DNA of 64,000 nucleotides from Paraburkholderia saeva. GTDB lineage: Bacteria > Pseudomonadota > Gammaproteobacteria > Burkholderiales > Burkholderiaceae. Under the pieces are notes generated by a model that saw only the letters and a list, made by a program, of their open reading frames with translations, made no database searches and was not told the DNA's origin. Below, piece by piece: positions 1 to 9,144 of this stretch. The number at the start of each line of letters is the position of its first letter. Position 1 is the stretch's first letter. Location of the stretch: contig NZ_CAJQZC010000002.1 of the NCBI RefSeq assembly GCF_907164555.1, positions 496,001-560,000 on the forward strand, written 5' to 3'. A program made the translations under genes and the position numbers.

Positions 1-776
1 ACCAGCGTTTTCGACAGCGGCAGACGCTGATGAAACAGCGGCAGGATCAGCAGAAGGAAAATGCCGGTGAACGTCGCGTTGATCGCGGAAATCTTGATCT
101 GCGCAAAGACGATGCGCCGGAACGCCTCGGCAAACCGTGACACGCGCGTGACGAAAGCCGTCGAAAGCGGCAGCCGCTGCATCTGGCGCGTCGCGCCAAC
201 GGCAATGATCGCGCCGATGATCATGCCGATCACCACATGCCCGAACGCCCGCGCCACGCTCTTGCCGCCCTGTTGCAGCATCGCGGAGTGCTCGTGCATC
301 AGCATCGTTGCCTTCGACTTCATCTGTTCGGTGTCGACCGGCAGATATTCGGCAATCGAAGGTGGAATACGCCCGCGCGCCTGATCGACGAGTTGCATCA
401 TCTGTTCGAGCAGCTTCTGCACGCTCGGCACGTCCTGTTCGAAGTGCTCGATGATGCCGATCGTGATGCCCGTCAGCGCGCCGACAATTGCCGCCGACAG
501 CAGCACCACCGATATCCAGCGCGCCCAGTGGCTCGACACCCGTTTCTCGATCAGCGGCGAGATCGTGTGCACGAGCTGGTAGACGAGCATGCCCGCGAGC
601 AAGGCGCCCAGCAGTTGCAGGTGCAGCACCGCCCACATCGCGAGAAACGCCACGATATAACTGCCGATCTCGACAGCGGACAGCTTCGGCAGACTCATAT
701 CGCTCGTCAGCCTCACCGGGCGAGGGCGCAGATCCTGCACGTGCCTGTCGTCAGGTGCCTGGTTTCGCTTCGTCAT
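1..776 (-). CDS. AI-2E family transporter, N-terminal part (runs off window)
   Basis: The reading frame starts at ATG 776 and is still open at base 1, giving about 258 N-terminal residues. After a charged, Arg-rich N-terminus come two adjacent hydrophobic segments (about residues 33-70), another near 85-105, and two more towards the cut end separated by a polar stretch. This layout, with a long hydrophilic region between the third and fourth membrane spans, is that of AI-2E/PerM family inner-membrane permeases of about 350 residues. Substrate in this organism is unknown; family members are linked to autoinducer-2 or ion export. It lies 32 bp downstream of uvrA on the same strand and may be co-transcribed with it. 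Confidence 0.8.
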   Translation of the reverse strand, partial: MTKRNQAPDDRHVQDLRPRPVRLTSDMSLPKLSAVEIGSYIVAFLAMWAVLHLQLLGALLAGMLVYQLVHTISPLIEKRVSSHWARWISVVLLSAAIVGALTGITIGIIEHFEQDVPSVQKLLEQMMQLVDQARGRIPPSIAEYLPVDTEQMKSKATMLMHEHSAMLQQGGKSVARAFGHVVIGMIIGAIIAVGATRQMQRLPLSTAFVTRVSRFAEAFRRIVFAQIKISAINATFTGIFLLLILPLFHQRLPLSKTL

Positions 777-808
777 GACTCTCCCGTCCCCAACCTGGTG
801 ACGCAGTT

Positions 809-3685
809 TTATTTTTGAACCACCGCCTGGCGCTTCAGCAACGGCGCCAGATACTTTCCGGTAAAACTTGCCTTCGACTTCGCCACCTGCTCCGGCGTGC
901 CCTGCGCAATGATCTGTCCGCCGCCCGCGCCGCCTTCCGGCCCAAGATCGATCACCCAGTCGGCGGTTTTGATCACGTCGAGATTATGCTCGATGATTAC
1001 GACAGTATTACCTTGATCTCGCAGCCGGTGAATGACTTCGAGTAGCAGCGCGATATCGTGGAAGTGCAAACCGGTTGTCGGTTCGTCGAGGATGTATAGC
1101 GTGCGACCCGTGTCGCGCTTGCTCAGTTCCAGCGAAAGTTTGACACGCTGGGCTTCGCCGCCCGAAAGCGTGGTCGCCGACTGGCCCAGACGGATGTAGC
1201 CGAGACCCACATCGAGCAGCGTTTTCAGCTTGCGCGCGACCACCGGCACCGGCCGGAAGAACTCGTACGCGTTCTCGACCGTCATCTCCAGCACTTCGCT
1301 GATGTTCTTGCCTTTGTACTGGACGTCGAGCGTTTCGCGGTTGTAGCGCTTGCCGTGACACACGTCGCACGGCACGTAGACGTCCGGCAGAAAGTGCATT
1401 TCGACCTTCAGCACGCCGTCGCCCTGGCACGATTCGCAGCGGCCGCCCTTCACGTTGAACGAGAAGCGGCCTGGATCGTAGCCGCGTTCCTTCGCCGCCG
1501 GCACGCCGGAAAACAGCTCGCGGATCGGCGTGAAGAGGCCTGTGTACGTGGCCGGATTCGAGCGCGGCGTGCGGCCGATCGGCGACTGGTCGACGTTGAT
1601 GACCTTGTCGAAATGCTCCAGCCCTTCAATCGATTCGTACGGTGCCGGCTCGGTGGCTGAGCCATACAGGTGATGTGCGACCGCGTGATACAGCGTGTCG
1701 TTGATCAGCGTCGACTTGCCCGAGCCGGACACGCCGGTCACGCAGGTCAGAAGCCCGACCGGCAGATCGAGCGTAACGTGCTTCAGGTTGTTGCCGTACG
1801 CCTCGACGATACGCAGATGGCGCTCGTCGGGCTGCTTGCGATCGTCCGGAAACTCGATGCGCCGCGCGCCCGACATGTACTGGCCGGTCATCGAAGCCGG
1901 ATCGGCCTGCACCTCTTTCGGCGTGCCTTCGGCGATCACCATGCCGCCGTGCTCGCCGGCGCCCGGTCCCATGTCGACGACGTAATCGGCCATGCGGATC
2001 ATGTCTTCGTCGTGCTCGACGACGATCACCGAATTACCGAGGTCGCGCAGATGCTTCAACGTCGAGATCAGCCGGTCGTTGTCGCGTTGATGCAGCCCGA
2101 TGGACGGCTCGTCGAGCACGTACATCACGCCGGTGAGGCCCGAACCGATCTGCGATGCAAGCCGGATGCGCTGCGCCTCACCGCCGGAAAGCGTCTCCGC
2201 GCTGCGTTCGAGCGACAGATAATCCAGCCCGACGTTGTTCAGGAACATCAGCCGCGCGACGATTTCCTTCACCACCTTGTCGGCGATCTCGCGCTTGGCA
2301 CCTTCCAGACGCAGCGTCTGGAAATAGCCGAGCGTGTCGCGCAGCGGCATGCCGCTCACTTCGAAGATGCCGCGGGCGTCGCTATCGTTGCCGATGCGCA
2401 CGAAGCGCGCCTCGCGACGCAGACGCGTGCCTTCGCAGGCGGGACACGCCTGGTTATTCTGATACTTCGCGAGTTCCTCGCGCACCGCGACCGAATCGGT
2501 CTCGCGATAGCGCCGCTCCAGATTCGGGATGATCCCTTCGAACACGTGCTCGCGAATCGACGTGCGGCCGCGCTCGTTCATGTACGAGAACGGAATGGTC
2601 TGCTTGCCCGATCCGTACAGCAGGATCTTGCGGATCTTTTCCGGCAGGTCCTCGAACGCGGTATCGATATCGAATTCGTAGAACGCGGCGAGGCTCTGCA
2701 GCATCTGGAAGTAGAACTGGTTGCGCCGGTCCCAGCCCTTCACCGCGCCCGACGCGAGCGACAGCGACGGATGCGCGACCACCCGCTTCGGATCGAAGAA
2801 CGTGATCTGGCCGAGGCCGTCGCATTCCGGGCACGCGCCCATCGGGTTGTTGAACGAGAACAGCCGCGGTTCCAGTTCCTGCAACGAATACGAACAGATC
2901 GGGCACGCGAACTTCGAACTGAACAGATGTTCCTTCTCTGTGTCCATTTCCAGCGCGATCGCGCGGCCGTCGGCAAGACGCAGCGCGGTTTCGAACGATT
3001 CGGCGAGGCGCTGCTTCATGTCGGCGCGCACCTTCAGACGATCGACGACCACGTCGATCGTGTGCTTGTCGTTCTTTTTCAGCTTCGGCAGCGAATCGAC
3101 TTCGTAGATCTTCGCAACGCCCTCGTTCGCGGTGCCGCCGCCCGAACTCACGCGAAAACGGATGAAACCCTGCGCCTGCATTTCCTCGAACAGCTCGACG
3201 TGCTCGCCCTTACGGTTCGCGACGACGGGCGCGAGAATCATCAGCCTCGCGTCTTCCGGCAGCGCGAGCGCGGCGTCCACCATCTGCGAGACGCTTTGCG
3301 ACTCAAGCGGAATTTCGTGGTCCGGGCAATACGGCGTGCCGACGCGTGCGTACAGGAGACGCAGATAGTCGTGAATTTCGGTGACCGTGCCCACGGTGGA
3401 GCGCGGGTTGTGCGAGGTTGCCTTCTGCTCGATCGAAATGGCGGGCGAGAGACCCTCGATCAGATCGACGTCCGGCTTTTCCATCAATTGCAGGAACTGC
3501 CGCGCGTAGGCCGACAGACTTTCGACGTAGCGACGCTGCCCTTCCGCATAGAGCGTATCGAAGGCAAGCGATGATTTGCCCGAGCCGGACAAGCCGGTAA
3601 TCACAATCAGCTTGTGACGCGGCAAGTCGAGATTGACGTTCTTCAGGTTGTGGGTGCGGGCCCCACGGATACGGATTTGTTCCAC
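809..3685 (-). CDS. uvrA: UvrABC excinuclease subunit A
   Basis: Damage-recognition ATPase of nucleotide excision repair, acting with UvrB on distorted DNA. The 958-residue product has the doubled ABC ATPase architecture: a first Walker A (GLSGSGKSS, Lys37), a first zinc module with two CxxC pairs in the N-terminal half, an LSGGEAQR signature in each half, a second Walker A (GVSGSGKST) and a second CxxC zinc module. Length is normal for the family. The start is GTG at 3685; the only nearby upstream ATG (3697) meets a stop after two codons. No CTGT-N8-ACAG LexA box was seen upstream, so SOS control is not evident. An AI-2E transporter follows on the same strand. Confidence 0.97.
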   Translation of the reverse strand: MEQIRIRGARTHNLKNVNLDLPRHKLIVITGLSGSGKSSLAFDTLYAEGQRRYVESLSAYARQFLQLMEKPDVDLIEGLSPAISIEQKATSHNPRSTVGTVTEIHDYLRLLYARVGTPYCPDHEIPLESQSVSQMVDAALALPEDARLMILAPVVANRKGEHVELFEEMQAQGFIRFRVSSGGGTANEGVAKIYEVDSLPKLKKNDKHTIDVVVDRLKVRADMKQRLAESFETALRLADGRAIALEMDTEKEHLFSSKFACPICSYSLQELEPRLFSFNNPMGACPECDGLGQITFFDPKRVVAHPSLSLASGAVKGWDRRNQFYFQMLQSLAAFYEFDIDTAFEDLPEKIRKILLYGSGKQTIPFSYMNERGRTSIREHVFEGIIPNLERRYRETDSVAVREELAKYQNNQACPACEGTRLRREARFVRIGNDSDARGIFEVSGMPLRDTLGYFQTLRLEGAKREIADKVVKEIVARLMFLNNVGLDYLSLERSAETLSGGEAQRIRLASQIGSGLTGVMYVLDEPSIGLHQRDNDRLISTLKHLRDLGNSVIVVEHDEDMIRMADYVVDMGPGAGEHGGMVIAEGTPKEVQADPASMTGQYMSGARRIEFPDDRKQPDERHLRIVEAYGNNLKHVTLDLPVGLLTCVTGVSGSGKSTLINDTLYHAVAHHLYGSATEPAPYESIEGLEHFDKVINVDQSPIGRTPRSNPATYTGLFTPIRELFSGVPAAKERGYDPGRFSFNVKGGRCESCQGDGVLKVEMHFLPDVYVPCDVCHGKRYNRETLDVQYKGKNISEVLEMTVENAYEFFRPVPVVARKLKTLLDVGLGYIRLGQSATTLSGGEAQRVKLSLELSKRDTGRTLYILDEPTTGLHFHDIALLLEVIHRLRDQGNTVVIIEHNLDVIKTADWVIDLGPEGGAGGGQIIAQGTPEQVAKSKASFTGKYLAPLLKRQAVVQK

Positions 3686-4002
3686 GCGCTATTCCATGAC
3701 CTGGCAGAAAGAGAGGGGGCTAAACCTGCTACTATAACGACTTTTCCAGACCGTCGTTACGGCTTCCTGACAACGCCCGCAAGGCGCGGAGCAGGTTTGT
3801 CATGCCATGGTCAGGCGCCGCGGCGAGCGGGCTTCAGGCCCTTCAGATGGGGACGTTTGCCGCGACTGCAAGCCAGCAGCGGGCCACCGGGCAACGCACC
3901 GTGCCGCATGCCGACTGTCGCGCGCGGTACACCGCCGGGCTGAACGCATCGCGCACAGCCGCGCCGCGGCTAGCCGACCCGATCACTCGAATATCGCTTC
4001 CG
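3686..4002. promoter_or_regulatory. Divergent intergenic region uvrA / MFS transporter
   Basis: No convincing gene lies in these 317 bases. On the minus strand a TATAGT hexamer (3731-3736) would be a fair -10 for uvrA but has no good -35. Next to it is a 6-bp inverted repeat, AACGAC at 3736-3741 and GTCGTT at 3753-3758, that could be an operator. The open frame continuing upstream of the MFS start lacks membrane or family features and is treated as untranslated. Confidence 0.35.
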
Positions 4003-5190
4003 ATGTCCAATCCATCCGCAACATCTTCACGCATGAGCGCGCCGGAACTGCGCGCGACCGTGTCGCTCGCTGCGATCTTCGCGCTGCGCATGCTCGGTCT
4101 CTTCATGATCATGCCGGTGTTTTCGATCTACGCGAAAACGATTCCAGGTGGCGACAACGTGCTGCTCGTCGGCATCGCGCTTGGCGCGTACGGCGTTACG
4201 CAATCGCTGCTCTATATCTTCTACGGCTGGATTTCCGACAAGATCGGGCGCAAGCCCGTTATCGCAACCGGTCTCCTGATCTTCGCGCTCGGCAGCTTTG
4301 TCGCGGCCGGCGCGCACGACATGACGTGGATCATCGTCGGACGGGTGATTCAGGGCATGGGCGCCGTTTCATCCGCGGTGATCGCGTTCATCGCGGACCT
4401 GACCGCCGAGGAACACCGCACCAAGGCCATGGCGATGGTGGGCGGCAGTATTGGCGTGTCGTTCGCCGTGGCGATCGTCGGCGCGCCGGTCGTGTTCCAG
4501 TGGGTCGGCATGAGCGGCCTGTTCGCGCTCGTTGGCGTGTTCTCGATTCTTGCAATCGGCGTCGTGCTGTGGATCGTGCCGGATGCGCCAAAGCCCGTGC
4601 ACGTCCGCGCGCCGTTCGCCGAAGTGCTGCACAACGTCGAATTGCTGCGCCTGAACTTCGGCGTGCTCGTGCTGCACGCCACGCAGACAGCCCTCTTTCT
4701 CGTCGTGCCGCGCATTCTGGAAGCGGGCGGCCTGCCCGTCGCGTCGCACTGGAAGGTGTATTTGCCGGTGATGGGGCTCGCTTTTGTCATGATGGTCCCG
4801 GCGATCATCGCGGCTGAAAAGCGCGGCAAGATGAAGGCGGTGCTGCTCGGTGCAATTGCGCTTATCCTGATCGGCCAGTTGTTGCTCGGCCTCGCACCCC
4901 ATACCATTCTGTCTGTCGCGGCGATTCTTTTCGTCTACTTCCTCGGCTTCAACGTATTGGAAGCTTCGCAGCCTTCGCTGGTGTCGAAACTTGCACCCGG
5001 CACGCGCAAGGGCGCGGCGGCTGGCGTGTACAACACCACACAGTCGATCGGGCTTGCGATGGGCGGCGTGATCGGCGGATGGCTGCTGAAAGTGGACGGT
5101 CAGAGCGCCGTGTTTTTTACCTGCTCGGGGCTCGTGTTTTGCTGGCTTATAATCGCCGCAAACATGAAGCAGCCGCCGCGCAGGGCGTAA
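4003..5190 (+). CDS. Major facilitator superfamily (MFS) drug-efflux-type transporter
   Basis: A 395-residue inner-membrane protein with about 12 hydrophobic segments. It carries the loop 2-3 MFS motif (GWISDKIGRKPVI) and a later glycine-rich helix (AAAGVYNTTQSIGLAMGGVIGG) like that of drug:H+ antiporters of the YajR/DHA1 type. In YajR-like proteins a C-terminal soluble domain follows; it is absent here. ATG 4003 was chosen because the frame upstream is not membrane-like; ATG 4033 (MSAPELRAT) is an alternative and neither has a clear ribosome-binding site. It sits between uvrA and ssb; this uvrA-MFS-ssb order is usual in Burkholderia relatives. Substrate unknown. Confidence 0.88.
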   Translation: MSNPSATSSRMSAPELRATVSLAAIFALRMLGLFMIMPVFSIYAKTIPGGDNVLLVGIALGAYGVTQSLLYIFYGWISDKIGRKPVIATGLLIFALGSFVAAGAHDMTWIIVGRVIQGMGAVSSAVIAFIADLTAEEHRTKAMAMVGGSIGVSFAVAIVGAPVVFQWVGMSGLFALVGVFSILAIGVVLWIVPDAPKPVHVRAPFAEVLHNVELLRLNFGVLVLHATQTALFLVVPRILEAGGLPVASHWKVYLPVMGLAFVMMVPAIIAAEKRGKMKAVLLGAIALILIGQLLLGLAPHTILSVAAILFVYFLGFNVLEASQPSLVSKLAPGTRKGAAAGVYNTTQSIGLAMGGVIGGWLLKVDGQSAVFFTCSGLVFCWLIIAANMKQPPRRA

Positions 5191-5301
5191 CAGCATTTAT
5201 CGGCGGACGGCTGCGGCGCGGCTTCGATCTCCGGCCCACAGGGTCGCAGCACGAAACCGCGTATTGCCGACCGCCAGCAACGGAATCAACAGGAGAAACG
5301 C

Positions 5302-5832
5302 ATGGCATCCGTGAACAAGGTCATTCTCGTCGGCAATCTCGGAGCCGATCCCGAGGTCCGTTATCTGCCGAGCGGCGACGCCGTGGCAAACATCCGGCTC
5401 GCCACGACCGACCGCTACAAGGACAAGACGTCGGGCGAAATGAAGGAATCGACCGAATGGCACCGCGTGTCGTTCTTCGGCCGCCTCGCTGAAATCGTCA
5501 ACGAGTACCTGAAGAAAGGCTCGTCGGTGTATATCGAAGGCCGCATCCGCACGCGCAAGTGGCAGGCGCAGGACGGCACCGACCGTTATTCGACGGAAAT
5601 CGTCGCTGAACAGATGCAGATGCTGGGCGGCCGTGGCGGCTCGATGGGCGGCGGTGGCGGCGGCGACGATGGCGGCTACAGCCGTGAACCGTCCGAACGC
5701 AGCGGTGGCGGCGGCGGTCGTGGTCAGGCCAGCGCACCGCGTGGCGGTAGCGGTGGTGGTGGCGGCGCCAGCCGTCCGAGCGCACCGGCTGGCGGTGGGT
5801 TTGACGAGATGGATGACGATATTCCGTTCTGA
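5302..5832 (+). CDS. ssb: Single-stranded DNA-binding protein
   Basis: Homotetrameric protein that coats single-stranded DNA in replication, recombination and repair. The 176-residue product has the OB fold in the first 110 residues (starting [20 protein letters not shown], with [13 protein letters not shown]), then a Gly/Ser-rich disordered linker, then the acidic tail ending DDDIPF, the conserved tip that docks DNA polymerase chi, RecQ, PriA and other partners. AGGAG at 5291-5295 precedes ATG 5302. A strong terminator follows. Its position beside uvrA matches many proteobacteria. Confidence 0.97.
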   Translation: MASVNKVILVGNLGADPEVRYLPSGDAVANIRLATTDRYKDKTSGEMKESTEWHRVSFFGRLAEIVNEYLKKGSSVYIEGRIRTRKWQAQDGTDRYSTEIVAEQMQMLGGRGGSMGGGGGGDDGGYSREPSERSGGGGGRGQASAPRGGSGGGGGASRPSAPAGGGFDEMDDDIPF

Positions 5833-5870
5833 TGGCTGGCACGTAGCCAGCAACTGAACGTTGAAACTGA

Positions 5871-5903
5871 AAGGCCCGCGGCAGTAATGCCGCGGGCCTT
5901 TTT
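5871..5903 (+). terminator. Rho-independent terminator of ssb
   Basis: An 11-bp perfect GC-rich stem (GGCCCGCGGCA at 5873-5883 pairing with 5888-5898), a GTAA loop and five T residues. It lies 40 bp past the ssb stop. Confidence 0.92.
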
Positions 5904-5979
5904 ACGTGCTACTCAAATCCAGACGACGAAGTTGCAGCGTTTCCCGACGGAAATCACACCCCGGCAGCATGCACACTCA

Positions 5980-6849
5980 TCAACGGAAAACCACCGTCTT
6001 GCTTCCGTTCAGCACAACACGATGCTCGACGTGCCACTTCACCGCGCGGGCAAGCGTCACGCATTCGACATCGCGGCCGATCGCGGTCAACTGCTCCGGC
6101 GTCATGCTGTGATCCACCCGCTCCACTTCCTGCTCGATGATCGGACCTTCGTCGAGATCGGTCGTCACGTAATGCGCGGTCGCGCCAATGAGTTTCACGC
6201 CGCGATCGAACGCCTGGTAATACGGCTTCGCGCCCTTGAAGCTCGGCAGGAACGAGTGGTGAATATTCATCGCCCGTCCAGCCAGCCGGTCGCACAGTTG
6301 CGGCGACAGAATCTGCATATAGCGCGCGAGCACAACCAGATCCGTCTGATGCCCGTCGATCACCTCGAGCACGCGCGCTTCCTGCGCGGCCTTCGCGTCG
6401 GGCGTCGAACCCGTCAGCGGGAAGTGATGGAACGGAATGTCATAGCTCGCCGCGAGCTGATAAAACTCCTTGTGGTTCGAAATGATCGCGGGAATCTCGA
6501 TACCCAGTTGACCTGTGCGATAGCGAAACAGCAGGTCGTTCAGGCAATGGCCGATCTTCGACACCATGATCACAACGCGCGGTTTCACCGATGCGTCGTG
6601 CAACTCCCACTTCATGCCGAACTGCCCGGCGAGCGGCGCGAACGACACGCGCAGCGCATCCAGCCCCGGATCACCACCGACCTGTTGAAAATGCACGCGC
6701 ATGAAGAACTCGCCCGTGTGGCTGTCGCCGAACTGCGCCGAGTCGAGAATATTGCTGCCGCGCTCGAACAGAAAGCCGGACACCGCATGCACGATGCCGG
6801 GCCGGTCAGCGCACGACAGTTTGAGAATAAAGCTATGTTCGGTCGACAT
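5980..6849 (-). CDS. purU: Formyltetrahydrofolate deformylase
   Basis: Hydrolyses 10-formyl-THF to THF and formate, balancing one-carbon pools and supplying formate for PurT. The 289 residues show an N-terminal ACT domain (about 8-85, beginning LKLSCADRPGIVHAVSGFL) and a formyltransferase-like catalytic domain (about 90-280) with the NIHHSFLPSFKGAKPY motif and the downstream GATAHYVTTDLDEGPIIEQ segment holding the catalytic His and Asp. Length is typical. It is the last gene of a leftward run with the NUDIX, LysE, apt and antiporter genes. Confidence 0.95.
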   Translation of the reverse strand: MSTEHSFILKLSCADRPGIVHAVSGFLFERGSNILDSAQFGDSHTGEFFMRVHFQQVGGDPGLDALRVSFAPLAGQFGMKWELHDASVKPRVVIMVSKIGHCLNDLLFRYRTGQLGIEIPAIISNHKEFYQLAASYDIPFHHFPLTGSTPDAKAAQEARVLEVIDGHQTDLVVLARYMQILSPQLCDRLAGRAMNIHHSFLPSFKGAKPYYQAFDRGVKLIGATAHYVTTDLDEGPIIEQEVERVDHSMTPEQLTAIGRDVECVTLARAVKWHVEHRVVLNGSKTVVFR

Positions 6850-6909
6850 GACCTGGGTGACTCCCTTCTTCGATCCGTTATTCGTTCAGTATGACGACGC
6901 GCTGCGCCT

Positions 6910-7755
6910 TCAGATCACCGCCGGCGCAAACACCGTGGCAATACCCTCACACGCTTCTTCGTCGATCCAGCGACGTCGCAGCAGACAGTCGAGCGTCGCG
7001 AGGCTCGCGTCGACCGTCATTGTGCCCTCCTCGATCCAGCGCGCGACTTCGTCGATCCGTGCGAGACGATGCTCGCCCACTTCGCCGTCCTGATTGCGCG
7101 GCGCGAAATCCGGCGGCAACGGCAGGTCGTAGATGAACACCTGCTCGGCCTGTGTGCCTTCGGGCAACGATTGCAACACATGCGCGGTGCGGCCCGCCAG
7201 CGCGCGCACGGCAATTTCTTCCGGAATGCCAGCTTCTTCCCAGCACTCCTTCACGATGGTTTCCTCGATACCGAAACCCCAGCCGATACCGCCCGCGACG
7301 ACGTTATCCAGCATGCCGGGATCGGTCGCCTTCGTATCGCTGCGGCGCGCGATCCACAACTGCGGCGCGCGATCGCCATATTCTACGACGCCGTTCAGAT
7401 GCACCGCGTACGTCATCGTCCCGAAGAAGCGCGACGCAGCGCGTTCGATGTACGCGAGGGGCGGCGCATCGAACGCGTTGCGGATCGCGTAGGTCTCGTC
7501 GCGCCAGCCTGGAATTCGGCCCTCGGCGGCGAGCGCACCGATCACGGCGCCAAGCGCGGCACTGCGCAGATCGAACGTGTCGAAGCGCGCCGACAGCGCG
7601 ACGCGCGTGGCGTCGATATCGAACACATCCGGCCAGCGTGTGAGCAGCGGCACGTCGGTGGTACGGATCCAGCCGACCTGTTCCTCACCGATCCAGAACG
7701 GCGTGTGGGCGCGCGCGTCGAAACGGCGGGCGGAAATGATGCACGGCAAAGTCAT
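6910..7755 (-). CDS. NUDIX hydrolase with DUF4743-type N-terminal domain
   Basis: A 281-residue protein. The N-terminal half (LPCIISARRF...FWIGEEQVGWIR) matches the DUF4743 domain that precedes NUDIX domains in plant and bacterial proteins related to thiamine-pyrophosphate-type diphosphatases. The second half holds a NUDIX box: a GGIGWGFGIEETIVKECWEEAG stretch, in which the REXXEE core appears as KECWEEAGI, so the first Arg is replaced by Lys. It probably hydrolyses a nucleoside- or thiamine-type diphosphate, but the substrate cannot be read from sequence. The ATG is 18 bp downstream of the LysE gene, suggesting co-transcription. Confidence 0.82.
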   Translation of the reverse strand: MTLPCIISARRFDARAHTPFWIGEEQVGWIRTTDVPLLTRWPDVFDIDATRVALSARFDTFDLRSAALGAVIGALAAEGRIPGWRDETYAIRNAFDAPPLAYIERAASRFFGTMTYAVHLNGVVEYGDRAPQLWIARRSDTKATDPGMLDNVVAGGIGWGFGIEETIVKECWEEAGIPEEIAVRALAGRTAHVLQSLPEGTQAEQVFIYDLPLPPDFAPRNQDGEVGEHRLARIDEVARWIEEGTMTVDASLATLDCLLRRRWIDEEACEGIATVFAPAVI

Positions 7756-7773
7756 GATCGACGCTCCTGCCGC

Positions 7774-8388
7774 TCAGTCGCGCAGCGCGACGCGAATGCC
7801 GATCGCGATGAACGTCGCGCCGGCGAGCCGGTCGAGCCACACGCCGACGCGCGGCCGCCGGCGCAGCCAACTCCCGATCATGCCAGCACACACGCCAAAG
7901 AGCGAAAACACTACGACGGTCTGCAGCATGAACAGCGCGCCGAGTTCGAGCATCTGCAGCGTGACGTTCTGCGCGCCGTGCGGATCGACGAACTGCGGCA
8001 GGAACACGATGAAGAACAGTGTGACCTTCGGGTTCATCACATTACCGAGCACGCTTTGCCGGAACACCGACCAGAGCGGCTGCGGCGGACGCTCGTGTGC
8101 CGTCGCGAGACCCTGACTACGCAGCGCCTTGATGCCGATCCAGACCAGATACGCGGCGCCTGCGAGCTTGATCGCCTGAAACGCAACCGGCGACGAGCGC
8201 AGCACGGCCGCGACACCGAGCGCCGCAAGTGTCGTATGGAACGTGATGCCAGCAGCAAAACCGAGCGCCGCGACAAAGCCCGCCGCGCGCCCCTGCGAAA
8301 TACCGCGCGCAAGCACCTGCAGGTTGTCGGGGCCAGGCGCCAGTGTGATCGCGATGGACGTCGCGAGAAACAGCAGGAAATTGGGCAT
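7774..8388 (-). CDS. LysE/RhtB family amino-acid exporter
   Basis: A 204-residue inner-membrane protein with five to six hydrophobic segments. The start (MPNFLLFLATSIAITLAPGPDNLQVLARGISQGRAAG, read in part) carries the family's APGPDN motif, followed by the GxxxG-rich second segment and the AYLVWIGIKALR helix. Such proteins export amino acids such as lysine, homoserine or threonine; which one cannot be told here. Spacing of 18 bp to the NUDIX gene and 48 bp from apt suggests one transcript. Confidence 0.9.
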   Translation of the reverse strand: MPNFLLFLATSIAITLAPGPDNLQVLARGISQGRAAGFVAALGFAAGITFHTTLAALGVAAVLRSSPVAFQAIKLAGAAYLVWIGIKALRSQGLATAHERPPQPLWSVFRQSVLGNVMNPKVTLFFIVFLPQFVDPHGAQNVTLQMLELGALFMLQTVVVFSLFGVCAGMIGSWLRRRPRVGVWLDRLAGATFIAIGIRVALRD

Positions 8389-8436
8389 CGTTTTTATCCG
8401 GGTGCGTTGTGCGTGGGATGGATACGCGACGTACGG

Positions 8437-9015
8437 TCAGTGTCCACCGAACTCGGTGACGGTGTAGAGCGGCAGCCCCGCTTCACGCAACAGCCGCGCG
8501 CCGCCGAGGTCCGGCAGATCGATGATCGCCGCGCCTTCCACCACCTGCGCGCCGAGCCGTTCGAGCAGCTTCTTGCCGGCCATCATCGTGCCGCCGGTGG
8601 CGATCAGGTCGTCGATGATCACGACGCGGTCGCCAGGGCCGCACGCGTCTTCGTGAATTTCGACCGTGGCCGTGCCGTATTCGAGGTGATACGACTCCGC
8701 GACCGTCTTGTACGGCAGCTTGCCGACCTTGCGGATCGGGATGAAGCCGAGGTTCAGCTCATACGCGAGAATCGGTCCGATGATGAAACCGCGTGCGTCG
8801 AGGCCAGCGATGTAATCGAGCTTCGCATCGATATAGCGCAGCACGAACAGGTCTATCAGCACACGTAGCGCCTTCGGATGCTGCAGCAACGGCGTGATGT
8901 CGCGAAACTGCACGCCGGCCTGCGGCCAGTCGGGCACCGTGCGGATCTGGCTCTTCACGAACTCAGCCGCGTTCAGTGGCGCGTCGGCTGGCGCGAGCGA
9001 AGGTGCATTGGACAT
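8437..9015 (-). CDS. apt: Adenine phosphoribosyltransferase
   Basis: Purine-salvage enzyme that makes AMP from adenine and PRPP in the cytoplasm. The 192-residue protein has the type I PRTase PRPP-binding motif [14 protein letters not shown] near residue 135, the N-terminal [21 protein letters not shown] segment and the [11 protein letters not shown] element, all diagnostic for Apt. The N-terminus is about ten residues longer than in E. coli ([19 protein letters not shown]), as is common in Burkholderia. It is followed by the LysE exporter at 48 bp. Confidence 0.95.
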   Translation of the reverse strand: MSNAPSLAPADAPLNAAEFVKSQIRTVPDWPQAGVQFRDITPLLQHPKALRVLIDLFVLRYIDAKLDYIAGLDARGFIIGPILAYELNLGFIPIRKVGKLPYKTVAESYHLEYGTATVEIHEDACGPGDRVVIIDDLIATGGTMMAGKKLLERLGAQVVEGAAIIDLPDLGGARLLREAGLPLYTVTEFGGH

Positions 9016-9144
9016 GATGTCTCCAGTATTCGGGTAACAGCTTCAGTATCGGCCGCGCTGGCGGCGCATCAGGTGCCGCTCGTGGCGCTGTTCCCGCGCG
9101 AAAGCGCGCGGCAGGTGAAAAAGATGGAGGCCGGCTCAGCCATT

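Noticed and set aside
1670..3574. 634-codon open frame opposite uvrA
   Set aside because: It mirrors codon positions of uvrA in GC-rich DNA, and has Arg/His/Asp-rich content without domains.
3686..4002. LexA box for uvrA
   Set aside because: No CTGT-N8-ACAG was found in this interval.
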